Notes: generated by a model not told the origin, from the letters alone. A stretch of 64,000 bases of DNA from Austropuccinia psidii (GCA_023105745.1 JALGQZ010000008.1:24565866-24629865), one strand, 5' to 3'; shown: positions 34,965 through 45,905, counted from the stretch's first letter. Numbers and translations are program-made.

Positions 34965-37007
34965 ATGACTCCTACTAGAAGTGGAAGTAGCTACTCCATC
35001 CAATCAAATGGATCTGGACCAGGACATTCCAGCCACAAATCCAAAAGGCAAGAATGTCCTCCCAGAGGAGAGGCACAAATGGAGGATGCCAGAACTTCCA
35101 CCAGTTCCCAAAGGTTAGCCAGAACCTTTGAACCTCTTCTTGAGAGTCCAGAAGCTGACATAACTGTTATTGCTGTTAGACCTGAACCCTTTCCAACAGG
35201 CAGCTGTGGAAATTTATCAATCCCAATGGAAAAACTGGTTCCTGGCGTCAAAACAACAAGAGTGGGAACTCCTTCCAAGTCTGTGGATAGGCACCATGAA
35301 CTCTTATCTTCAAGTAAAGAAGTTCATGGGGCCAGAAAAGACAGAAGATCTTCTGTTGGGTTGGACACCCATGTCTGTCAAAGGACAAGTCCAACAGATA
35401 AAAGCTTGGTTGAAAAACCAAAACATGTTATCAGAGGACCAGAAGAAGAAATTGGCTCAAGGCAAGGACAACATCCCAGTGGAAGCTCCTCAAGCATCCA
35501 CCAGCAAAAATCTGCCTCAACCAGTACCAAACAAGCCCAAGCAAACCCCAAAAACCACCCAGAAGGGCAAGCAGAAGGCAAAGGGAAAGGCAAAGCCCAA
35601 ATGGAAAAAGCCTTACCAGCAGAATTACAGAATTCCAAAGAAGGAAAAAACAGCCATGGACAATGTGTTCAATATGGCAAGAACTTTGATGAAATTCAAA
35701 AACAAGGAGGAGGAAAGATTGAACCAATCCTTCCCAAAGAAGTAGATCTTGTAAAGCTTGTAACTTACTTTGAATCTTGTAATAAAGAAATTATGGCAAA
35801 ATTTAAAGCATTTGATCATGTCCAACAGAAGTTGGGTAATGAAATATTACAAGTAAAAGACCAACAAAAGACCATAATTGGCCTTGAAAATGTTAATAAG
35901 GCAAATATTTTGTCTTTGACGCAAATTTGTGAAAGACTTGAGTTTAAAGTTACCTTACTCAATCAACCAGATGAACATTCAATTTCTTTTATAACTGGAC
36001 AGCTAAAAGAATTGAAAATACAAGTGCAAAACTTGGAAAACGCAACTGGTCACAATGCAGCTCTTTTTCAAGAACAATTGGAAAAAAGTGATAAAGCAAG
36101 ACTTGAATTGAAAGAAGATATTCAATCAAGTATTAACAATATATCACTAAAAAATGAATTTCCAAGGCAATCCACACCAATTCTTGACAGAAATGTACTT
36201 AACTTGAATAATGAATTACACCATACAATTTCAAGTCATGACGTGGAAACTGCTTGCAATTATAAGGACATTCCAAGATTAGAGGAATGGCCAACCTTCA
36301 GTGGTGAAGGGGAATATAATCATATGGAATTTATGAAAACAATTGATATGTTTAAAGAAGACTTTAACATACCAGATGAATACATAAGTGCCAGATTACA
36401 CTCATTATTTAACAAATCAGCAAAGAAATGGTATTATAAAATGAGACAAGACCATGGTAAACATTCTTGGCCTTGGTGGAAAGAACAAGTTATTTCTAAA
36501 TGGGCAAATGATTCCTGGAGATTTAGAATGGAAAATTCTCTTGAAGAAGCCATTTTTAATATTGAGAAGGACAGGCCCATGACTTGGTTTCTTAAACAGA
36601 AGGACAGGTTAACTGCCCTTCATCCTGATATGTCTGAAACAATGGTACATAAAAGGATATTAAGAAAATGTGGTGGTGACCTTGAGCATGCTATAAGAAG
36701 CAGATGTATTGAGCCTTGCTCTACAGAAGATTATGTCAATGCTATGGAGGATATCACTACTAGAACAAAAATTGAAAGAAATTGGTCCAAAGCCCCAATA
36801 GACAATAAGACTAGTGGGAAACCAATTTCAAGACCAAACAAACCACATGACAGACCTCCTTTGAAATGTCATAAATGTGGAAGTACATCTCATTTGGCAA
36901 ACACTTGTCCAAAAAAGACAAGAGTCAATGAGATAAATGTTGAAAAAGTGGAAGACACAAAAGAAACTGATGTATCTTTACATGACAGTGATTCTGAACC
37001 TTCATAA
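34965..37007 (+). CDS. Gag polyprotein of the Gypsy element (680 codons)
   Basis: Begins at ATG 34965 and stays open to TAA 37005-37007. The first ~230 residues are Ser/Lys/Gln-rich and low complexity. Residues ~250-430 are Leu/Glu/Lys/Gln-rich with coiled-coil character. Residues ~435-610 form a capsid-like domain (EEWPTFSGEGEYNHMEFMKT, AKKWYYKMRQ, WPWWKEQ). A CCHC zinc knuckle CHKCGSTSHLANTC (residues 635-648, DNA 36867-36908) binds RNA in the particle. The same frame continues past the TAA directly into protease, and an acidic Ser/Glu run flanks the stop, so the original product was probably one Gag-Pol frame and this TAA a GAA-to-TAA change. A second long frame overlaps at 35164-35745. 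Confidence 0.88.
   Translation: MTPTRSGSSYSIQSNGSGPGHSSHKSKRQECPPRGEAQMEDARTSTSSQRLARTFEPLLESPEADITVIAVRPEPFPTGSCGNLSIPMEKLVPGVKTTRVGTPSKSVDRHHELLSSSKEVHGARKDRRSSVGLDTHVCQRTSPTDKSLVEKPKHVIRGPEEEIGSRQGQHPSGSSSSIHQQKSASTSTKQAQANPKNHPEGQAEGKGKGKAQMEKALPAELQNSKEGKNSHGQCVQYGKNFDEIQKQGGGKIEPILPKEVDLVKLVTYFESCNKEIMAKFKAFDHVQQKLGNEILQVKDQQKTIIGLENVNKANILSLTQICERLEFKVTLLNQPDEHSISFITGQLKELKIQVQNLENATGHNAALFQEQLEKSDKARLELKEDIQSSINNISLKNEFPRQSTPILDRNVLNLNNELHHTISSHDVETACNYKDIPRLEEWPTFSGEGEYNHMEFMKTIDMFKEDFNIPDEYISARLHSLFNKSAKKWYYKMRQDHGKHSWPWWKEQVISKWANDSWRFRMENSLEEAIFNIEKDRPMTWFLKQKDRLTALHPDMSETMVHKRILRKCGGDLEHAIRSRCIEPCSTEDYVNAMEDITTRTKIERNWSKAPIDNKTSGKPISRPNKPHDRPPLKCHKCGSTSHLANTCPKKTRVNEINVEKVEDTKETDVSLHDSDSEPS
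35164..35745 (+). CDS. Overlapping +1-frame ORF inside gag (possible second protein)
   Basis: In the +1 frame relative to gag, 35164-35742 is open for 193 codons, ending in TAG; the first ATG in frame is at 35296 (149 codons). The product is not obviously low complexity. The first half is Trp- and Gln-rich (YQSQWKNWFLASKQQEWELL, LWIGTMNSYL, AWLKNQNMLSEDQKKKL). The second half is Lys/Pro/Gln-rich and basic, then ends FNMARTLMKFKNKEEERLNQ. The overlapping gag-frame translation here is the disordered Ser/Lys-rich stretch. It resembles, from memory, a segment seen in other Austropuccinia gag-like proteins, so it may be the older gag frame or a dual-coded protein. How it would be translated (splicing or frameshift) is not visible. 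Confidence 0.45.
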   Translation: MLLLLDLNPFQQAAVEIYQSQWKNWFLASKQQEWELLPSLWIGTMNSYLQVKKFMGPEKTEDLLLGWTPMSVKGQVQQIKAWLKNQNMLSEDQKKKLAQGKDNIPVEAPQASTSKNLPQPVPNKPKQTPKTTQKGKQKAKGKAKPKWKKPYQQNYRIPKKEKTAMDNVFNMARTLMKFKNKEEERLNQSFPKK

Positions 37008-37670
37008 GAAGAAGAAATATCAGAAGAACTGGGTATAGAGAACATTAATGTCTCTTTTGAGGTCACTGAGGTACATACTCACTTACCACAGTATAGTGAT
37101 GAATGTATGGATCTCATACATGTGCAAGATTCCAGGATGCAAAAAACCAAACCTTCCAGAGGTAAAGGTTATACAGCTGGGTCATCTTGTATCACTAATA
37201 TTGTGATAAATAACATAGAAGCCAAGAGACATCTTGACTCAGGTGCTTTTTGCACTTGTGTTGGAAAGGATTATCTTCACAAAATTTATACCAATTGGCA
37301 AGACAAATCAATGCCAATTGAAGGTATAACATTCAGCAGTGCTAGCCAAAATATGCACCCATTGGGTATATTTGAAGCAGAAATCATATTTCCTCATCCT
37401 GCAGGAAGTATAAGACTGAAAGCTGAAATTGTTGTTATGAATAATTGTACTTCACAACACTTTATACTTGGGAATGATTATCTCAATATTTATGGTATTG
37501 ATATTAATAATCATAAAGACAGGTATTTCACTATAGGGGAAGATAAAAGACAAAAATTTGCTTTTCCTCTAGAAAAAAGAGAAATTACTGTCATTAAACA
37601 AGCAAAAAATGTTAATAAGGAAAAATTTGTATTAAATCAATTAATTGAAGCACAAATTAGTCCTGCGTGA
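37008..37670 (+). pseudogene. Gypsy aspartic protease region, closed by a TGA
   Basis: Continues in the gag frame after TAA 37005. The retropepsin active site is LDSGAFCTCVGKDYL, with Asp at 37236-37238, followed by FSSASQNMHPLG and FILGNDYL, the usual flap and C-terminal strand. The protease would cut the Gag-Pol polyprotein. TGA at 37668-37670 interrupts the frame just before reverse transcriptase; the frame resumes unchanged at 37671. With no ATG between 37008 and 37107, it would depend on read-through from gag. Confidence 0.85.
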
Positions 37671-38381
37671 ACACTGGAAATGAAGGAAGAGCTTATTGAA
37701 ATTTTATTTCAATACAGGGAAGCCTTTGCTTCAGATAATGAACCACTTGGGGCTATAAAAGGCCATGAGGTGGACATTATGCTTAATGTGGAAAGGCCTT
37801 ATCCGTCACTATTAAGAAGACCAGCTTACCCAGCTAGCCCTAGAGCTAGAGAAGCATTAGAAAATCATATTAATGAACTGATGAAACTGGGAGTTCTTAG
37901 AAAAGTTGGACACAATGAGGAAGTGGAAGTCACAACCCCAGTAATCATTACTTGGCATAATGATAAATCAAGGATGGTTGGTGATCTTAGAGCACTGAAT
38001 ACCTACACTATCCCAGACAGGTATCCAATCCCTAGAGTTCATGAGACTTTGACTCAATTATCCAAAGCAAGATTCATCACTTCTATAGATGCTCTAAAAG
38101 GCTTTCACCAGAATGTTTTGACACCTCATGCTAGGAAATTATTGAGAATACTTACTCATTGTGGTATTTATGAATATTTGAGGATGCCTTTTGGTATTAA
38201 AAATGCACCCTCTCATTACCAAAGAATGATGAACACTATATTCCCACATGAACTATCAGAGGGATGGTTAATCATTTATATTGATGACATTATCATTTGT
38301 TCAGAAACCTGGCAATTACATTTAGAGAGACTTTCATTAGTACTTAAGAAAATTCTAAGTGAACATGAAAATTTCTCTTAA
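37671..38381 (+). pseudogene. Gypsy reverse transcriptase region, ends in frameshift
   Basis: Same frame as gag and protease. It has the RT fingers and palm: VTTPVIITWHNDKSRMVGDL, YPIPRVHETL, ARFITSIDALKGFHQ with the first catalytic Asp, LRMPFGIKNAPSHYQRMMN, and the YIDD box at 38277-38288 (LIIYIDDIIIC). All three catalytic Asp residues appear present. The frame then runs into TAA at 38379-38381, while the thumb continues one frame over from about 38360 ([13 protein letters not shown]). This is a small indel near 38359-38363, probably a two-base loss or one-base gain. Confidence 0.9.
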
Positions 38382-40434
38382 AAAATGTAATTTTGGGTTT
38401 CATGAGTTAAAAGCTCTAGGACATGTAGTCTCAGGACTAAGCCTTGGCGTTAATAAGAACAAAGTGGCTGCAGTTTTACTGAAACAGATGCTCCAGAACA
38501 AAAAAGAAATGATGTCTTTCTTAGGTTTTGCCATTTATTACAGGCAACACCTTAAAGATTTTGCAATCCATGCCAGATCATTATACAGAATTTGTGATCA
38601 ACAAACTGTGTTTGAAATGACTCAGGAAAGAATTCAAGCATATGATAAAATCAAGTATGCCTTGACCAATGCACCATTATTACTTATTCCAGACTGGAAA
38701 CTTCCTTGCAAGCTGTATATTTATGCATGTGGTGAAGGTCTAGGAGCTGCTCTTCATCAAGTTCAAATTGTCAATGACAAGCCTTATGAAGGTCCAATTT
38801 GTTTTATTTCAAGACAAATTAAACCTACTGAGGCCAGATATGGAGCTAGCCAAATGGAGTTCCTTTGCCTTGTTTGGGCTCTGGAAAAACTTCCTTACTA
38901 TCTTGATGGTAGTGTGTTTGAAGTAATTACTGATTGTAACACAGTAAAGTCACTTCTTAACATGAAAACTCCAAACAGACACATGTTAAGATGGCAGATT
39001 GCTATACAGGAGTATAGAGGCAATATGACCATAGTACATAAAGCTGGAAATATTCACAGGAATTCTGATGGCTTCAGTAGATGGGCATTACCCAATACAC
39101 CTGAAAATCCTGCCTATGTTCCTACAAGTGCAGAACCTCAAATCCCAATTGAAGGAATTAACATCACAGATGTAGGAACAGAATTCTTTGAGGAAGTTAG
39201 AGAAAGCTATAAGCAAGATAAAAATTGCCATATACTTACTGCTCTACTTGACAAAGATTGCAAAGATGCAGCATTGGCTAATTCTCTGGATGATATTTGG
39301 AAAACATCTTATGATAATGGAAGATTCCATTTGTTTGATGGTATACTATATCATAGATCTAAACACACATGTGTCATGGTCCTATGTAGTAGAATGTTGA
39401 TTAACACAATACTACTAGAATGCCATGATGACATTTATTCTGGACATCTGTCTGAAGACAGAACAATGGAAAGAATTAAGACATGTTCCTGGTGGCCATC
39501 TTGGAGAAAAGATGTCATTGAGTACTGTCATAGTTGTGATAGATACCAGAAAGCCAATAAAGCTACTGGTAAAAGATTTGGTCTGATGATCCATATCCAA
39601 GAACCAAGTACCCCATGGGAAGTGGTTCACATGGATTGGGTAACCGCACTACCACCTGGAGGTGATAAAAGCTACAATGCATGTCTTGTTATTGTAGACA
39701 GATATAGCAAAACACCAATCTTTTTAGCATGTCACAAAGATGACACAGCTATGAATACAGCTCTTTTGATCTGGAATAGAGTAATATCCCATACTGGTCT
39801 CTTTAAAAATATCATTAGTGAAAGATACCCAAAATTTACATCAGCCTTATGGACTAATTTACATAAGCTTTTGGGTACAAAATTATCATTCTCAACAGCA
39901 TACCATCCACAAACAGATGGGTTATCAGAAAGAATGATTCAAACCCTTGAGGACATGATCAGAAGATTTTGTGCTTATGGCCTGGAGTTTAAAGATTCTG
40001 ATGGCTTTACCCATGATTGGTGTACTCTTATACCAGCATTGGAATTAGCCTACAAGACCTCCATCCATGCTTCAACAGGCAAGACCCCTGCAATGTTGGA
40101 AAGAGGATGGAACCCCAAACTTCCAATTGATACTTTGAACAAAGATCTGGTTGACATTCATCCAACTGCTTCAAGCTTTAAGCTATTGCTTGATAAAGTG
40201 AGACATCATGCAAATCAAAGCATGAATGATGCCTTTGAGTATGCTAAGCAGAAATGGGATAAAAGTCATAAAACCCCAGAATTCAAAGTAGGGGACTTAA
40301 TACTAGTTTCAACCTTGAACTTTAATAATATTAAAGGCCCAAAGAAATTGAAAGATTCCTTTGCAGGACCATTTATTATTAAAGCCCTTCATGGGACAAA
40401 TGCAGTACGAGTAGAACTGTCAGGAGAACTGTAA
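38359..40434 (+). pseudogene. Gypsy RT thumb, RNase H and integrase region
   Basis: Open for 691 codons in the shifted frame, with no true ATG at its start (GTG). Contents in order: RT end and connection ([32 protein letters not shown]); RNase H, where the first catalytic Asp is replaced by Tyr (LYIYACGEG, 38722-38724) although Glu in SQMEFLCL and Asp in VITDCN remain; integrase HHCC zinc region ([18 protein letters not shown]); and integrase core with Asp in HMDW (39634-39636), the second position changed Asp to Glu and the adjacent Asp to Tyr (SERYP, 39820-39828), and Glu in LSERM (39928-39930). A GPF-type C-terminal segment follows. The partial copy at the window start still has SDRDP, so these changes are specific to this copy. 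Confidence 0.92.
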
Positions 40435-40649
40435 AATAAACATCCAACATTCCCTGTCAGTCTAGTAAAGCATTACACTTCAAGTGACAAGGAATTATTT
40501 CCTTTAAGAAATAAAACACCCTTAGAAGTACCCCCACTAGATTAAAGTGAGGATAAAAAGGTACTAAAAGTCTTGAAAGAAAGAAGACTTAGGGGAAAAA
40601 ATGAAAGAAAATACTTAGTCAGGTATAAAAATCCACAACATGAAGATGA
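40435..40649 (+). pseudogene. Remnant of the Gypsy chromodomain tail, truncated by a deletion
   Basis: The frame continues past TAA 40432 (shared with the other copy) as NKHPTFPVSLVKHY, meets another TAA at ~40544 (GACCTA in the other copy is GATTAA here) and then the start of the chromodomain (LVRYKNPQHEDEWIV). At 40649 it joins LTR sequence abruptly. Compared with the other copy, about 600 bp is missing: the chromodomain end, the polypurine tract and the first ~390 bp of the LTR. Confidence 0.88.
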
Positions 40650-40652
40650 ATG

Positions 40653-42461
40653 GATTGTATAAATATTTACTGAATTGGCTAAGGATTTGCCATACAGAAT
40701 GTAAATCCTGCGTGAGCTCAATTTAAAAGGGTTTAAAGCCATGGTATGGCTTTAAATAAATAAAAGGGCAAAATCCACGCAAAAAGGTGGGACAAAGGAA
40801 AAAGACCAAATAGAGCTGGGGTACGCAGCTTTTTGGATCTGCAATGATTCAATTAAGGTTGTACACCTGTATTGGAGGATTTTCAACCTTATTTAAACTT
40901 TAATATTAGACTTTGATCCAACCTTAAGGTTTAAACTGGTTTTATCCCAATTTGGACAGGAATTTCAAGCTTCCAAAGGGTAAATCCCAATATGCAGGCT
41001 TGAAATCAAGGTTTTAAGAACTGTCAAAGCTTAATAAATCTTAAAAACCTTAAATAAGCTTGAAACTTTAAATTTACAAGCATCAAAACCTTATCAAAAG
41101 CTAAGGTTTGGTGTGTATTGCTATTTTACGTGGAAAAATAGCAATAACTTCAAAAATTCATAAAAAAATCCAAATCTTAATGGATTTGCTTGAAAATTTA
41201 ACAGAGTTTAGAATTTAATATTATCTATATATAAATTAAATTTTAAGTATCTTTTATAAATAAATTTCCTGGGTAATTAGCCTGGAAATTTACTCTTTTA
41301 ATTAAGTTCAAAGAAAATTATGATTTCTTTAAAAATTAATTAAAAATTGAGTTTAAGAGATTTCTGCTTGAGACTCTATTTTTAAGTTTTTCATGTGATG
41401 AACTTTAATATAAATAAGTTTATTTATATTAAAAACTTAAAATAATTAGTTTAAATGAGGATTAAAGTTACATGGAGTTAAGAATAACACTGGTAACTTT
41501 AAATTGGAATTAAAAACAAGCTGCCTTAAGTTAAGAACTTTGTTTTTAAGTATGGTTTTTCAGTTTTGACCTGAGCACGCCCTCTATATTCATTATGAAT
41601 CATGAGAGCTGCTCTGAAGACATAAAAAGAGTCTTTTCATCACTGCTTTTGTCCATCAATCATTATCAATCCAATCATATTAGACATTTAAACAGGTAAA
41701 GTTTTATTATTTATAAAATCTTATTATTAAAGTAATTCTTAAGTTATTTTATTCTTTATTAATTGTAAATTAAAGAATTGAAGTCATAGAATTCAGATTA
41801 TTGTTGTAATCATCAATAATATATTTTATATTATAAAATTATCATCTTAAATATCTTTTAAAATCCACAAATTCCTCTTAAAAACTCTTTAATATTAAAT
41901 TTTATCATAAAAAGCTGTTTTATCTTTAAAATTATTGATTTTATGCGTGTTTTTAATTTATAATCATTATTTAATATAATAACTGTTGCTGTTTAACTTG
42001 TTGTATTAAATAAATATTATAAGTAAGTTTTCTCTAAAGTTCTATCTTTTTCTAAACTAGTATTAGTTTTTTTATTTAGAATTTTATTCTATAAGAATTA
42101 TTTCTGCACAGTGTGTGTTATAATTCTTTTATAAATAATATTTATATTATTTATAAGTGGTTAATATTCATATTTCCACATGTAATTGTCTCATTAAGAG
42201 CTTTACAAGTCTTATTGTTATAACTGTCAGTGACTATAACAATAATAGAATAATTATAATTTATTATAATTATTATTATTCTTTTTATTATTATATTTTT
42301 ATAATACTAATTAAATTTATTTTTTTTATATAATTATTTTTAATAATTATATTTAAATTTGTGGTTATAATATTTTATTATATTATATATTTCTATTGAG
42401 GACAGTCATAGTACTCTTGATTTTGCTACTATTATCAAGAGTTTCATAGACAAACCTTACA
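40653..42461 (+). repeat. Truncated 3' LTR of the complete Gypsy element (LTR copy C)
   Basis: 1,809 bp corresponding to LTR A from 2033 onward; the first ~391 bp (much of U3) is deleted together with the pol end. It ends CCTTACA and is followed by CTCCT, matching the left duplication, so the deletion happened after insertion. Confidence 0.93.
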
Positions 42462-43420
42462 CTCCTTTTAGTGTGGTATTGGATAAGCCAGTCCTTGAGG
42501 GGGAAATCACATGTAAACAGTTTTGGATTGTGAAATAATCCTGTAACGAAGGGTGCTAATGGTATTTTAGATTCCCCTATGAATATACTTAGCAAGCTCC
42601 CTACAGAGCTCACAAATAAATATTTAATATTGTGGCTTTAGCACTAGAGATGACTTTTAAGCTGTCTCTATCAGACCTAATCAATAATAAGTCTAATGAC
42701 AAAAGAATAATACTTTAAAATGATAAATTTGTAGGTTATTTCAAGATAATAATATAATAGTTGAGTAGATAAATGGTAGATATAATAGTACTGAGAGGTG
42801 ATTTAAGTTGTTTCTTTTGTTAATAGTAATTGATTTTTGATGGGTAATAGTTCAATATGATAATAATGATAATTCTTTTATTGGTTAAATTTTTTAATTG
42901 ATAGATAATGTAGAGAATATTTTTACTATAATTTTAATAATGATAATAGTGATATCCAACAAGTAATAGTAATTAAATATGATAACACGACTATAATTCT
43001 AAAATGAATACTGTTGAAGGTTGATAAATATTCTACTATTTGTAATAGTAATAATGGATGATAATAAATAATTAGATTTACTAATAGTAATAATTATAAA
43101 AATACTAATGTATTTTTCCTTGATTGGCTAACAAAATAGAAATATAGTTTTTCTTCATATTTAGAATATTATAATATAGATATTTTGTTGAATATGAGTA
43201 TTTTGACTAATAGATGAATTTATAATATAGGCAGTCCTACCTTTAACGACAGCTACTTATAAATCACTATTAGTGTAATGTGATAATAATAATAATAATT
43301 TCTGGATTAACCTACTAGTAAGGGATGAATAATTATTCTCCTTCTTGGTATATAATTAGTTGCATGAGGAAAGAGGAGAAAATGAGGGAGAGAGGCCTCC
43401 TTTTATGTTGTGAGAATTAC
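42462..43420. repeat. Older dispersed repeat that received the Gypsy element
   Basis: The DNA following the element resembles that around the solo LTR at 6960-8786: the left flanks align loosely, and TTAACCTACTAGTAAGGGAT near 43313 matches 9482 with one or two changes. On the minus strand, 42613-42468 reads as PLAPFVTGLFHNPKLFTCDF, which may be chance or a relic of a repeat-encoded protein. Confidence 0.5.
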
Positions 43421-45883
43421 ACATGGGCTCTATATGTAAATCTTCATTATTGCCCTTTGAGGTAATTTTGCTGCTGTAGATTTTGTAACAAAATTCAGAT
43501 GACCTTTCTGTTAGACTGCATTAGTAAGCTTGAACATCCTTGAGGAATTAATGCTGGTAATTAAAAAGATGAAGGTAGTTTCATATGAATAATACCTTGT
43601 ATAATTTTGTTTGTAAGTCTTATTTAATTCTAGGTTATCATGTTGTGTAATGTGGGGATATCTTCTTGAGTTTTAAATTCTTGATTATTGTAATTTCTGT
43701 CTAGATTACATTTTAGTGTATTTTCTTTGCATGCAGATAGTTGAAATTCATTTGAATTTAAATTATTGATTCTGTGGCTGTTTCATGTGGGGATAACTTG
43801 TAAGTTGTGATATCTGGTCACTGTAATTGCTGGGTAGTTCTTATTTTAGTGTATTTTCCTTGTACTGAGTTGAATTTGATATTGTCAGATGATCCTTGTG
43901 TTTTATAAACTTTGTTTTGAGTATTATAATTCTTAGTAATGGAATCTTCCTGATGGATTTGGAGTGGATACAAGACTACAATGTTACTTTTTCCATGTAA
44001 TTTTGAGTTTTCTGTATGTATGAAACCTATATTGTTGATTCTTTAAAGCTTATATTTATTTATTTATTTACTTATTATGACTCCATAAGATTGGATTGCT
44101 CTATTATTCATTTAGCTATAGAAATATGTTGATTATTTCTATTCTTAATGCTAAATTCTTCCTCTCCTCCATGCTAGTTCTGCTATTACTTTGTTTTTGT
44201 AATTTTAATAATGTCCTTTTAGTGGTGACTTCCTGAATTAGCTATTGAGATCTTGATTTTCCCAAATTTTAATTTTTAAATTACTTGAAGCTGGTCCAAA
44301 ATGTACGGAATACCACACCACCAGTTTTATTCATTATTTAACTGTTAAACTTGACTTAAGATTACAGTTAAAGATCAAAAATTATACATTTTATGCTTTA
44401 AATTTAATTATCAATACCTTCTAGTTTTTTGAATAAACTAAAAATCAGGGAGTAAATAATAATGGCTTGAAATTTTCTTATTAATTTCTCAAGAGTATTT
44501 TACTATATCCTCAAAACTGTGTTTTTGATGGTTTTCTGGTGAGTCAGCTTTTCTGTCAAAATTTACTATTTCAAGCTTTGAATCATAATTTCATGGGCTT
44601 ATACCTTGAATATAATTAAAAATGATTCTTTCCTTATTCATGTATGAGATATTGGAATCTAAATATCCATTTTTTTAAGTTTGGACCACTTTTGGTTTTC
44701 AGTGGTCAACTGATATTACTATTTTTGATCAATTTCTATTTATTATCCATAAATTTATTTATAACTGGTCAAATATGGATTATAGTTGTACCTTTAAAGT
44801 CATATTGTTTTATCTTGAACTTTGGCGCATATCTTTATCATGTTTATTTCAAAAGATATGAGCTAAAAAAAAAATATATGCAATGATGATAAAAGTGCAT
44901 ATATCCAGGTATCTCGGTAAGAATTGGGCTTACAGGTATGGAATGAAATAGTTTTATATGCAATTTTGGATAAAGAATCCATTGTTTCAATTTCTTTCAC
45001 ATTTTTACTCACTGGGATTTTGAGATATTCTAAATTTATTCCTTTTTATAGCATTTCCACTTATTTTGATGAATTTTGGGTAATTGAGTTTTAATTAATA
45101 TTATTAAGATAAGCTTTATGGACTTTTTGTTACCTTTTTTATATGTGGTTATATCTCAAAGGCTCACAAAAGTAGTTATTACTAGAAAAATATATATAAA
45201 ATGATTTTTCCACAGATCAAACAAGTAATATTTTGACCTCAACTTGATAAAAAATGTCTGGATGAGGCTTTAAGTAATGGAAAGCTGGATATATTTATTT
45301 ATTTATTTATAAGGAAATTATCAGAAGAGAAACTTATCTTTAATTTTAATATCTTTAATTTCATCCTCCTGTAGACCAAATCTGGAGCATAAGCATTACA
45401 CCCAATATACCATTAACAATTTTATCCAGCCAAAAGAGTGGAATAAAAATTTCTTTCCTTTATCAATACATATAAGGGAAAAAAATTCACAAATACCAAA
45501 AACAGGAATTTGAAAGTACACCAAGTACATTTTATTATCTGAGAAAGGAAATTCAATCTCTGCAGAATATACTCTTCTTATGGCCAAAAATTCAATTAAA
45601 CTTGTAAAATCTTAATGAGTATAAAATTCAGTATTCAACTCTCATATAAAAACTTTTGTTTGAATCAAAACCCCATCATTTTACTTTTTTCATTGAAGCA
45701 CTGAAAATGGGCTATATTCTCAATGGTTTAATTTTAAATTTCCTATCATAAATAAAAAAAGCTACCATACTTCTCATATTAAAAATAGAAAAAATAATAT
45801 CATTATACTTTCACCTCTCATCTAAAATCTACAGTTTTTTGATAGAATTATTAAGAAACGTATTCCTCAGGAAGACTACATTA

Positions 45884-45905
45884 GGGCTATATAGCTATAT
45901 AGCCC
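45884..45905. repeat. Perfect 22-bp palindrome
   Basis: GGGCTATATAG followed directly by its reverse complement CTATATAGCCC, with no spacer. It can form a cruciform. No transposon boundary was identified around it. Confidence 0.9.

Larger units (their letters stand above)
27735..42461 (+). mobile_element. Complete Ty3/Gypsy chromovirus-type element with nested MULE
   Basis: A whole insertion: 5' LTR 27735-34262 (split by a MULE), internal region 34263-40652 with gag, protease, reverse transcriptase, RNase H, integrase and chromodomain in that order, and a truncated 3' LTR 40653-42461. The ends TGTGAGCC and CCTTACA are flanked by a perfect 5-bp target duplication, CTCCT at 27730-27734 and 42462-42466, which proves one insertion event. 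RT-RNase H-integrase order and the chromodomain place it in Ty3/Gypsy. Coding is broken by TAA 37005, TGA 37668, a frameshift near 38360 and TAA 40432. RNase H and integrase also have changed catalytic residues, so this copy looks inactive. Confidence 0.95.

Noticed and set aside
44644..44886. 80-codon ORF that looks like membrane segments
   Set aside because: Hydrophobic residues are expected from T-rich DNA; no homology pattern, and a stop-free frame of this length is common here.
45161..45173. GGCTCACA as a possible minus-strand LTR end
   Set aside because: No partner start TGTAAG with a matching AAAGT duplication was found upstream.
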